This document shows, in pieces, positions 17,345 to 25,345 of a stretch of 55,206 bases of DNA; position 1 is the stretch's first letter; each line of letters starts with the position of its first letter. The translations under genes were made by a program, and so were the position numbers. The notes under the pieces were generated by a model. That model was not told where the DNA came from. It saw nothing but the letters and a program-made list of their open reading frames with translations, and did not search any database. The stretch comes from an uncultured Bacteroides sp. (GTDB lineage Bacteria; Bacteroidota; Bacteroidia; Bacteroidales; Bacteroidaceae). The stretch covers positions 1-55,206 of the forward strand of contig CASELH010000011.1 in assembly GCA_949288715.1 (NCBI GenBank), read 5' to 3'.

Positions 17345-19003
17345 TTAGTCGGTTACGCCATCGGTCAGGCCTGCGCCGTCGCCTTGTGCAGGCAGTTCGC
17401 CGCCTGTGTTGTTGGCGCTTGTCGGGATGCCGGGGTTGGAGTTGGTCTCATCTTGCGGAATGCGCATCAGCAGCCAGGGGTCGTTGGCAGCGATGTTAAA
17501 CTGGAAGGCATCGGGGAAGTTGCTCGTCACGCCCGTCTTGACGCGTACCACGTTCTTACCCAAACGCATGATGTCGGCCATGGAGAAACCTTCGCCCCAC
17601 AACTCGATGCGGCGTTGCTTCCATACTTCGTTCTGGAAAGCCGTGCCGCTGGCAGCCGGGCAAGTATAGTTGGGGTCGCGATAGCCCTTCACGAAGTTCT
17701 CCAAGATGCTCTTGCCGTCGCCTCCGGCCATGGCGGTAGCCTCGGCCTGGATGAGAATCATCTCTTCGGCACGCATCAACGGCCAGTCGTTCGAGCCGTC
17801 CACGCCGCCAATGGTAGGCGCACCAAACTTCACATTGGTATAGGGCAAGAAGGCTTCCTTCTGCTGGTTACCAATCTTCAGCGTGGCAATGGCGTCGCCC
17901 GTAGCCGTAGTGCCGGCCCAAGTCAGCCCGGCCAGGTTGTCCGAGTGCAGGTTGGCATCCAGCCACCAGCCCTTGCGCACGTCGGTGGCGGGAATCTCGT
18001 CATACAGCAGCACGTTGATGCTCTTGTACACGCCCGTGCCCGTGGAATACGTGCCTTGCACGAACGAGCCTATCACGCCCGGCCACGAAATCATAGCCGA
18101 ACCGTTGGTCGGATAGTCGTCTACGGTAATCTCCATCGACCAAATCCAGCCGTTGCCGCTCTCTTGCGAGTCTACAAACATGGGCTTCGTCAGCTCGCTG
18201 CGCTGGTAAGGGGTGTAGCCGGCCATGGCCTTGGCAGCATCGTCGGCGGCTGCCTGCCAGTTCTCCATGTAGAGGTTGGCGCGGGCGCGCAAGCCGTAAG
18301 CCACCTGCTGGTCTACCTCGGCAGCGCTGTTGCGCACGTAGCCTTCCAGGTCGGCGATGGCATTGTTCAGGTCCGCCATAATCTGCTCATACACCTGGGC
18401 CACTGTGGCGCGCGGGTTGTTGGCATCGCTCATGCCTTCCAGCACCAGGGGTACGCAAGGTTTGTCCTCATTGCCTTTGTACTTGAACTGGTAGTAAGGG
18501 GCCAAGTTCAGGTAACCGAAGGCACGCACAGCCTTGGCTTGTCCGCGGTAAGACTTCAGCGTGGGGTCGTCCGTATCGGCCGGAATGGCGGCAATGATGT
18601 CGTTGGCCAGCTTAATCTGGTTGTAGAACAAGGCCCAGCGCATGTAGTTGTTGGCATATGTGTCGTCGCGGTCGGAATATTCGCTACAGGTAGAGAACCA
18701 GTTGTAGCCGTTGTTGGGAGCCACCATGTCGGGGCCGTTCAGGTCGAAAGACAAGCAAACAGCTGGATAACCGAAGTCGTCGCCACGCTGTGAGGCAGCA
18801 CCAAACACGGTGAACTGCTTCAGGTTGCTGGCATACATACCGGACACGTCGGCAGCCAGGCGTTCGGGGAACATGCCTACCACGTCTTGCTTCTGCTCGT
18901 CGGTAAACGTACCGCTCTGGGGAAACGTGTCGAGGTCGGTACACGAAGCCAAAGCCAAGGAACCCAAGGCAATGGCCGATACTATCTTATTATAAGTCTT
19001 CAT
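17345..19003 (-). CDS. SusD/RagB family lipoprotein, cassette B
   Basis: 552 aa. Lipobox LASC (Cys21) followed by TDLDTFPQSGTFT, a standard SusD opening. The TPR-like helices and the C-terminal RRIELWGEGFSMADIMRLGKN match the family. It starts 24 bp after the cassette B susC stop. It is the surface nutrient-binding partner of that transporter. Sequence differs strongly from the cassette A and active SusD proteins, so the three sets should bind different ligands. No own promoter is visible. Confidence 0.92.
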   Translation of the reverse strand: MKTYNKIVSAIALGSLALASCTDLDTFPQSGTFTDEQKQDVVGMFPERLAADVSGMYASNLKQFTVFGAASQRGDDFGYPAVCLSFDLNGPDMVAPNNGYNWFSTCSEYSDRDDTYANNYMRWALFYNQIKLANDIIAAIPADTDDPTLKSYRGQAKAVRAFGYLNLAPYYQFKYKGNEDKPCVPLVLEGMSDANNPRATVAQVYEQIMADLNNAIADLEGYVRNSAAEVDQQVAYGLRARANLYMENWQAAADDAAKAMAGYTPYQRSELTKPMFVDSQESGNGWIWSMEITVDDYPTNGSAMISWPGVIGSFVQGTYSTGTGVYKSINVLLYDEIPATDVRKGWWLDANLHSDNLAGLTWAGTTATGDAIATLKIGNQQKEAFLPYTNVKFGAPTIGGVDGSNDWPLMRAEEMILIQAEATAMAGGDGKSILENFVKGYRDPNYTCPAASGTAFQNEVWKQRRIELWGEGFSMADIMRLGKNVVRVKTGVTSNFPDAFQFNIAANDPWLLMRIPQDETNSNPGIPTSANNTGGELPAQGDGAGLTDGVTD

Positions 19004-19027
19004 AAAGTTGTTTTCCTTGTTAATGGG

Positions 19028-22027
19028 TTAGAAATTCAAAGTGATACCGCCTGTAATGGTGCGCAGGGCAGAGTAGGTGAAGTTACCACTACCGGTACTG
19101 CTACCCAAGCCCAAGAACTGGCGCGGGTCGAAGCCCTTGCGGCAAGACAGCACGGCCAGGTTGTCGCCCGTCACGTAGAGGCGCAGTTTGGATATGCCCA
19201 ACTTCTGTGTCCACTGCTTGGGCAGGGTATAACCCAGTGTGATGTTGTTGATGCTGAGGTAATCCGAGCTTACCAGGAAGCGGGAAGACATGCGCTGGCT
19301 GGACACGTCGTCCGAACCGGTGCTTATGCGCGGCACGTCGGTATTCGTGTTCTCGGGTGTCCATGCTTTCAGGATGTCTTTGTGCCAGTTCTGGCCCATC
19401 AGGTCGCCCGACTGCATCAGGGCTTCATACGTACCGTCGTACACCTTGCCGCCCAGCTGGTAAGACAGCTGCACGCTCAGGTCGAAGCCGTAAGCATTCA
19501 CTGCCGTGCCGAAACCACCATACACCTTGGCCAGCGTGCTGCCCAAGTCGGATTGCTGCGCCTGCTCGTAGTTGGTGGTAAGGGTGTAGTCGCCGTTGTC
19601 CGGGTCTACGTAGTATTGGGGCAGACCGTTCTCCTTGTTTACCCCGGCATAGACAGGCAGGTAAGCGTTGTACAGGGAGCCGCCAATGCGGTAGATGGCG
19701 TTGCTGTACTTGATGCCTTCCTCGCGCACATCGTCGGCCAGGTCGGTAATCTTGTTCTTGTAGTGCGTCAGGTTGAAGTTGGCAGTCCACTCCACGTTGC
19801 GATTCTTGTAGAGCACACCGTTGAAGTCCAACTCAATACCCTGGTTGATGATAGAGCCCACATTGGTAGGAATGGTGGAGTAGCCGAAGGAGATGGGCAC
19901 CGGCTGGTTGTAAAGCAGGTCGCTCGTCTTGCGGTTGAAGTACTCTACCGTACCGTTGAAGCGTCCGCCGAAGGTCTCGAAGTCAAAGCCCACGTTGAAG
20001 GCGTGCGACGTCTCCCACGTAATGTCTTTGTTGCCCTTGAAGGCAAAGGCCACGGCATAGTCACCGTTACTGTTGGTCACCGTGAACTGGTCGGCATAAG
20101 CGTAGTAATATACGGAGCTGGTACCCAGGTTGTCATTACCCTGCACACCGTAGCTGGCCTTCAGCTTCAACATGTCAATCCAGTCAATGCCGCTCATGAA
20201 GTTCTCTTTGCTCATCAGCCAAGCCAGACCTACGCTGCCGAAGTTACCCCAGCGGTTATCCGGGTGGAAGCGGCTGGAAGCATCGCGACGGTAAGAGGCA
20301 GAAACAAAATATTTGCCATCGTAGTCATACTGCACGCGGCCCAGATAGCCCATCGTGGCATACTCGTGCGTGTAAGAACTTACCGAAGGAGGCGTGTTGA
20401 TGGCGTTGTTCAGTTCACCGATGTTCGGGTTGTACAGCATGGAGTTGGAGCCGCCCACATATTGAATCTTGTGAGAGTAAGATTCGTAACCGGCCAAAAT
20501 GTCGAAGTTGTGCACGTCGGCAAACGTCTTCTTGTACGTGGCCATGTACTGCTGGTTGATGTCGAACAGACGCCGATGTTCTACCGACACGTTGCCGCCC
20601 ACGCTCACGGCAGCGCCATAGAAGGGGTTCTGCAAGGCGTTGGCACGCTGGTTCAGCACGTTGGCACCCAAAGTGGCCGTGATGTTCAAGCCCTCGATAG
20701 GCGTAATGGTGGCATACCACTTGGTAGACAGCTGGTCGCTGTATGTGTTCTGGTCGTCCAAGTTCAACGTACCGGCAGGGTTGCCCAGCAAGGTCGGGCG
20801 GTTGAAGTTGGTAGAGCCCGAGCCGAAGTCATACACCGTCAAGCCCATGTCGTCCTTCTTGATGCTGCCGTCGGCATTGCGCACATACATCGGGTAGATA
20901 GGAGCAATCAGGTTGGAGATGTAGAACAAGTTGCCCGTAGAGCCCCAGTCTGCCTGTCCGCCCGGCGACTTTATATTATAATAGGTATAGGCAATGTTGG
21001 TGCCCACCTTCAACCACTTCGTGGCCTGATAATCAGTCTTTGCACGTCCGGCAAAACGCTCGAAACCGGAGTTGGCAATAATACCGTTATCGTTCAGGTA
21101 ACCGGCAGAAACGTAGTAGTTCATCTTTTCCGTAGCGCCGGAAATCGTCACGTTGTACTCTTGGCGCAGGTTGCCCTTGCCGAAGATTTCGTCATACCAA
21201 TCGTCCGGGCGGTAGTAATATGTGCCGTCCGAATAGCCTAATGTGGCATTGGGGTTCAGCTTGAAGTTGGTACCAATCAGCTTCTCGCCTTCGGGCACGG
21301 TGTACACCAGGTAGCCCAAACCGCCGTTGTTGGCATCCAGCAAAGTGCGGTCGGCATACGCATACGCATCGGCAGCCGAAGCACCATAATAATATTGTGA
21401 GTTGAACAGCGCACGGTAAGCCGTCTCATAATACATGGCTGGGTCGGTCATCACGTCATAGTTGGGCACACCACGCTTGTTGCTGCCCCACTTGGCATCT
21501 ACCGTAATCTGGGGAGCGCCCGTAGCACCCTTCTTGGTGGTAATCAGCACCACGCCGTTGGCACCACGCGCACCGTAGATGGCATTGGCAGCAGCATCCT
21601 TCAGCACCGTCATCGACTCGATGTCGGCAGGGTTGATAGCCGAAATAGAGCCATCGTAGGGCACACCGTCCACTACATACAACGGGTTGTTGCTGGCCGA
21701 CATAGAACCGATACCACGGATACGGATATTGGCGTCTGAGCCCGGCTGACCGCTACTTTGCGTAATCTGCACGCCGGCCACCTGTCCGGCCATGGCATTC
21801 GTTACATTGGACACCGTACGCTCGGCAATCTTTTCCGACTTCACCGTCGAAGCCGACCCTGTAAATGCCGACTTCTTTGCCGTACCGTAGGCCACCACCA
21901 TCACCTCGTCCAGCAGCTCGGCGTCGCTCTTCAGTGTCACCCGCACATTCGGCTGAATATCAACCTCTTGCGTCTGCATGCCCACGAAGGATATAATGAG
22001 AGTATTCGCGGAACTATGTCTACGCAC
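19028..22027 (-). CDS. SusC/RagA TonB-dependent transporter, silent cassette B (lacks N terminus)
   Basis: About 999 codons, open from a GTG at 22027 that is not a credible start. Like cassette A, it begins at SSANTLIISFVGMQTQ with no signal peptide. TonB-box-like DELLDEVMVVAYGTAKK, plug and barrel are intact. Joining to the active N terminus would give a 1062-aa protein. Similarity to the active susC extends beyond the 71-bp repeat to about 115 bp, through the codons for ELLDEVMVV, so these two share a more recent common stretch than either does with cassette A. Confidence 0.9.
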   Translation of the reverse strand: MRRHSSANTLIISFVGMQTQEVDIQPNVRVTLKSDAELLDEVMVVAYGTAKKSAFTGSASTVKSEKIAERTVSNVTNAMAGQVAGVQITQSSGQPGSDANIRIRGIGSMSASNNPLYVVDGVPYDGSISAINPADIESMTVLKDAAANAIYGARGANGVVLITTKKGATGAPQITVDAKWGSNKRGVPNYDVMTDPAMYYETAYRALFNSQYYYGASAADAYAYADRTLLDANNGGLGYLVYTVPEGEKLIGTNFKLNPNATLGYSDGTYYYRPDDWYDEIFGKGNLRQEYNVTISGATEKMNYYVSAGYLNDNGIIANSGFERFAGRAKTDYQATKWLKVGTNIAYTYYNIKSPGGQADWGSTGNLFYISNLIAPIYPMYVRNADGSIKKDDMGLTVYDFGSGSTNFNRPTLLGNPAGTLNLDDQNTYSDQLSTKWYATITPIEGLNITATLGANVLNQRANALQNPFYGAAVSVGGNVSVEHRRLFDINQQYMATYKKTFADVHNFDILAGYESYSHKIQYVGGSNSMLYNPNIGELNNAINTPPSVSSYTHEYATMGYLGRVQYDYDGKYFVSASYRRDASSRFHPDNRWGNFGSVGLAWLMSKENFMSGIDWIDMLKLKASYGVQGNDNLGTSSVYYYAYADQFTVTNSNGDYAVAFAFKGNKDITWETSHAFNVGFDFETFGGRFNGTVEYFNRKTSDLLYNQPVPISFGYSTIPTNVGSIINQGIELDFNGVLYKNRNVEWTANFNLTHYKNKITDLADDVREEGIKYSNAIYRIGGSLYNAYLPVYAGVNKENGLPQYYVDPDNGDYTLTTNYEQAQQSDLGSTLAKVYGGFGTAVNAYGFDLSVQLSYQLGGKVYDGTYEALMQSGDLMGQNWHKDILKAWTPENTNTDVPRISTGSDDVSSQRMSSRFLVSSDYLSINNITLGYTLPKQWTQKLGISKLRLYVTGDNLAVLSCRKGFDPRQFLGLGSSTGSGNFTYSALRTITGGITLNF
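21945..22015 (-). repeat. 71-bp recombination repeat, cassette B copy
   Basis: Inverted copy of 25547-25617 with two mismatches, neither in the 15-bp near-palindrome AGTTCCGCGAATACT (minus strand, 22015-22001). Same reading frame as the other copies. Confidence 0.9.
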
Positions 22028-22182
22028 AAACGGCTTGTCTACAGCAGGTTATACTTCCACTCCGGAACTTGGTGAAACGGCATGAGCCACGCACCAGGCA
22101 TGTCTGGGCAGGGTAAAGAGGCGCTTGTGCTACCTGTGTTCTACCGGTTTTCCGGCATGATGCGCTTGTTATGAGATACTTA
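22016..22182 (-). repeat. 167-bp conserved flank of silent cassettes, copy B
   Basis: Gap-free match to 14510-14676 at about 93% identity. The rest of the gap up to 22407 is AT-rich without an ORF I can support; it contains TTGTCAAGATA at 22329-22339, shared with 14820. Confidence 0.8.
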
Positions 22183-22407
22183 GGATGAGAATAAAGCTTT
22201 TGTTGTGCTACCTGTTTGATACCAATGTTCACCAATGCACGTTTTTTTATAGGGGAAAATGGGAGAAAAGCAGTGGCAATTTTATCTCAGAGAATAGAAA
22301 GGGGAAAAGTAATGCGAAAAAGGATATTTTGTCAAGATACATATACAAAAAAGAGCCCGCTATGCTCCCCCGGATAGGCGCATACATGCTCATCCAATTG
22401 CTTCAAC

Positions 22408-23292
22408 TCACAGTGCTTCCACCTCTCCGGTTGTCAGCCCTGTAGCCGCAACTATTGCTTCTGTAGTCAGCCCCATCCGCTTCAGATTGCGGGCGACTTC
22501 GATTTTTCCTTCTGCCAAGCCTTCCGTGCGTCCTTCAGCCCGTCCTTTCTGTAGTCCTTTCCGCAATCCTTCCCGCAGTCCTTCTTCCCGCTCGAAGGCC
22601 ATTATGGCTATCTTGTCACGGTAGACCTTGATGCTCTCGTCGTACTTCATGCGGTCTTCCTTGCTCAGAGAGGCGATGTCCACTATCTGCTCCAGCCGAT
22701 TGAATACGGCATTACGCGCCTTGAAAGGCAATCTCTTTAAGGTTTGCATATTCTTCAGTACATAAATCCAACGTTCAAAATCGGTCTCGCATTCATCCTC
22801 CTCCTTGTCGAAGGACGGAAGTTCCAGAAAGATGAAGCGCATCTTGTCCGAAAACAGCTCGTGCGTGTCGCGGTCGGCCAGCACGATGTCCGTGCGCAGT
22901 TTGCGGGGACTGTCTTTCAGCTTGAAGTTCATGAAAAACACGCCGTAAACGGCTTTCAGGTCGAACTGCCAATATGCCCCTTTCTCCCCTTGCCGAGCCA
23001 CTGATTGCGACAGGTAGTACAGCGCGCGCTCCTTGAAGTGTATCTGCTGCCGGTTTTGCATCTCCACGATGAACTGCTCGCCCTTCTCGTCGGTGCAATA
23101 GATGTCGTAAATCAGCACCCTGTCCTCCTCGTAGGCCGGGATGAGCTCCTTGTCCAGAAAGCGGATGTCCTCCACCCGGCGTTCGCCTTCGAGCAGCGCG
23201 TTGAGGAAGTCTATCAGCAGGTCCTTGTTGATTTCCTGCCCGAAAATACGTTTAAAACCTACGTCAGTGAAGGGGTTGATGAATTTTGGCAT
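22408..23292 (-). CDS. Rpn/PD-(D/E)XK nuclease family putative transposase
   Basis: 294 aa from the ATG at 23292 (MPKFINPFTDVGFKRIFG), chosen over an in-frame start at 23400 because the family begins here and a promoter lies at 23320. The core DVGFKRIFG, IYDIYCTDEKGEQFIVEMQ (PD-(D/E)XK catalytic region, residues about 65-85) and YYLSQ are typical of Rpn recombination-promoting nucleases. The C terminus carries repeats of the EGLREGLRKGLQKGRAEG type and a small helical end. Rpn proteins are DNA nucleases that raise RecA-independent recombination. It lies within the invertible segment next to the tyrosine recombinase; a role in switching is not shown. Confidence 0.85.
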   Translation of the reverse strand: MPKFINPFTDVGFKRIFGQEINKDLLIDFLNALLEGERRVEDIRFLDKELIPAYEEDRVLIYDIYCTDEKGEQFIVEMQNRQQIHFKERALYYLSQSVARQGEKGAYWQFDLKAVYGVFFMNFKLKDSPRKLRTDIVLADRDTHELFSDKMRFIFLELPSFDKEEDECETDFERWIYVLKNMQTLKRLPFKARNAVFNRLEQIVDIASLSKEDRMKYDESIKVYRDKIAIMAFEREEGLREGLRKGLQKGRAEGRTEGLAEGKIEVARNLKRMGLTTEAIVAATGLTTGEVEAL

Positions 23293-23319
23293 AACGATTC
23301 CGCTTCTTTTAATGTTCTG

Positions 23320-23350
23320 CAAAGATAGTGCAAACCAAGGGGATTTCAAA
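23320..23350 (-). promoter_or_regulatory. Promoter of the Rpn-family gene
   Basis: On the minus strand TTTG (23350-23347), 19 bp, then TATCTTTG (23327-23320), matching the Bacteroides consensus. It lies 28 nt ahead of the chosen start and supports that start. Confidence 0.65.
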
Positions 23351-23415
23351 ATGCGCGCATCTCTTTTTTGCATGCTTCTATGCAGCCTTCTCTTTGTCAC
23401 ATCCTCTTACCCACC

Positions 23416-23522
23416 TTGTCCATATTTCCTACGTTCCACCTTCGCTCCATAGGGCGCAAACGGGAGCGAAGCAATACCGAATGAGGTACGAATGGGGTAC
23501 GGAGATGGCACGGAGATGGTAA
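23416..23522. repeat. 11-bp-period palindromic repeat
   Basis: TTGTCCATATTTCCTACG at 23416-23433 leads a left arm. Four 11-bp units (23479, 23490, 23501, 23512) of the type GGAGATGGCAC and GAATGGGGTAC make the right side. A closely similar arrangement is at 52360-52455. The remainder of 23351-23718 shows no gene I can support. Confidence 0.5.
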
Positions 23523-23718
23523 TTTTTTGAGAAAAGCGCAGGGGGTACAATGTTGGTTGTCAGCACTGTAATGATACGCATATCTTGTCGCAAAGCGCTT
23601 TTCGGGGATTGGGCAGTGTAAATATTCGCGATTTTGTTTGTATGGAAAAGTGAAGATGCGCGCCCGGCTCCTTCCGCAGCGGCGCACCTTCGGCTGGCCG
23701 GGACGGGGCGAGCGGCTG

Positions 23719-24891
23719 CTACCGTCTTCGCCGGGCGGCGCTCTTTTCCAGGTCGTACACCACGGTCATGTCCATCACGTAGGCATAGCCTTGGGTGGTC
23801 TTCACGCTTTTGTGGCCCAAAAGTTTTTGCACGGTAGTGATGTTTACGCCGCTGTACACCAGCAGGGTGGCGTTGGTGTGGCGCGCGGTGTGGAAGGTGA
23901 CGTGCTTTTGCACCCCCGCCAGGCGGGCCAGGGCCTGCAGCTGCTTGTTCACGTTGGAGTTGTTGGGCAGGCGGAAAAAGTCGTCTAGCCGCCCGGCGTA
24001 GCGGCGCAGAATGTCCAGTCCACGCCCGCCAAACAGCAGGTAGATGGGCAGGCGCACCTCGGCGTGGGTCTTCACGGAGCGGTACTCCAGCCAGGTGTGG
24101 CGCCCTATGCTGACCAGCGCGGCGCCCGTGAGGCTGTTGAAGTCGGAGTAGCGCAGGCCGGCGTAGCAGCAGAACAGGAAGGCGTCCAGCGTGTGCCTCA
24201 GGTGCGCCTGCCGGCCTTCGGGGCGCAGTGCCTCCAGGCGGCGCAGTTCGTCGGGCGTCAGATGCGAATGCTTGTTTTCCACCGTCTTTATCTTGTATTT
24301 CCGGAAGGGGTAGCGGCCTATCTCCATGCAGTCTTTGTTGATGGCCACGTTCACCTGCCGCTTCAGGTGCTTCAGGTGCTTGGCTATGGTGTTGGGGTGG
24401 TAGCCCCGGGCGCGCAGGTAGTGCTCGAAGGCAGTGATGAGTTCAAACGTCACGTCCTCGAAGGCAATGTCCCGCCTGAAGTCCTCCATCAGGGCCAGGG
24501 TGGTGAGGTGGTTGCGGCGGGTGCTTTCCTTCAGCGGGGCGGCGGCCACCTCGCGGCGGCAGAAGGCTATGAACGAGTGGCGGCTGCCTTCGTCCCGTAG
24601 GGCAGTTTTCAGGTCGCCCAGCGTCACGCGCGCCGATTGCTGCCGCAGTTGCAGCTCAGTTCTTTCCAAGTGCTCCACTTGCCGGCGCAGCAGTTGGTTC
24701 AGTCCGTCGGCGTTGGGGTGGCGCCTCACCAGGCAGCGGCGGTCGTCCCACTGCGCGGGCGTCAGGTACACTTGGGTGGAGAAGTACTTTTTCTTCCTCT
24801 CCAGGTAGGCTTCTATTTGCACTAAGGCCATGCCACGTTTGTTGAGGCAATGTTTCCGGTTGTACACCAGTCTGTAAGCTATTTTCTTCAT
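23719..24891 (-). CDS. Tyrosine site-specific recombinase (probable susC invertase, Tsr-type)
   Basis: 390 aa from the ATG at 24891 (MKKIAYRLVYNRKHCLNKRG); a longer frame to 24966 lacks family similarity. Arm-binding domain about residues 1-95, SAM-like core-binding domain about 105-200, catalytic domain about 210-390. All active-site residues are visible: Arg247 (YAGLRYSD), Lys274, His334 and Arg337 (HTARH), His360 (LLGHKS), Tyr369 (TTQGYAYV). Known Bacteroides relatives such as Tsr0667 of B. fragilis invert susC/susD regions at sites like those at 14495, 22001 and 25547. It lies between silent cassette B and the active promoter, inside the invertible segment, so it is the best candidate for the switch enzyme. 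Confidence 0.9.
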   Translation of the reverse strand: MKKIAYRLVYNRKHCLNKRGMALVQIEAYLERKKKYFSTQVYLTPAQWDDRRCLVRRHPNADGLNQLLRRQVEHLERTELQLRQQSARVTLGDLKTALRDEGSRHSFIAFCRREVAAAPLKESTRRNHLTTLALMEDFRRDIAFEDVTFELITAFEHYLRARGYHPNTIAKHLKHLKRQVNVAINKDCMEIGRYPFRKYKIKTVENKHSHLTPDELRRLEALRPEGRQAHLRHTLDAFLFCCYAGLRYSDFNSLTGAALVSIGRHTWLEYRSVKTHAEVRLPIYLLFGGRGLDILRRYAGRLDDFFRLPNNSNVNKQLQALARLAGVQKHVTFHTARHTNATLLVYSGVNITTVQKLLGHKSVKTTQGYAYVMDMTVVYDLEKSAARRRR

Positions 24892-25281
24892 ATAATGGCG
24901 TTTTGGTAAATGGTCCGGAAAGATAAGACGGAGAAGGCTGCGGCGCAGTTGCCTTCCTTGCGGCATTGCCCCCTGCCGCGGAGGCTTTTTCTGCCTGTAT
25001 GGGGCGAAGACTGGCTGTTTTTTCCACCCGTCCTTCCTTATGAAGTGACATAAATTTGCGTTTCGGAGGCCCGCTTTTTAACGATTCTATATTAAAAAAT
25101 GCATAGATATTAAGAAGATTACTAAAACCTGGGGCTACATAATGCCATCCGTATGCCCTTCCGGGTGGAAATATGGCCGGGCAGAAGCTGTTGTTCAGCA
25201 TAAATAGGGGCACTTTAATATCAAATTGATAGAAATCGATGCTTTTTTCAAATAAATCATGGCTGCATTTATATTTATTAA

Positions 25282-25289
25282 TATCTTTG
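25282..25289 (+). promoter_or_regulatory. Promoter (-7 element) of the active susC
   Basis: TATCTTTG fits TAnnTTTG, 57 bp upstream of the susC start. No good -33 TTTG is seen at the right spacing, so the promoter may need an activator or an alternative sigma factor. It is the only promoter that can drive any of the three susC bodies. The rest of 24892-25281 is AT-rich and holds only a weak -7-like TATCTTTC for the recombinase (minus strand, near 24918). Confidence 0.5.
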
Positions 25290-25345
25290 CATTTCGTTAG
25301 AGTAAAGAACCAATTAATGTAAAGTTAAACTTTAAGAGAGATTTT

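Noticed and set aside
18887-21241. 784-codon open frame on the plus strand
   Set aside because: It is antisense to the cassette B susC and susD genes. No start context and no recognisable domain.
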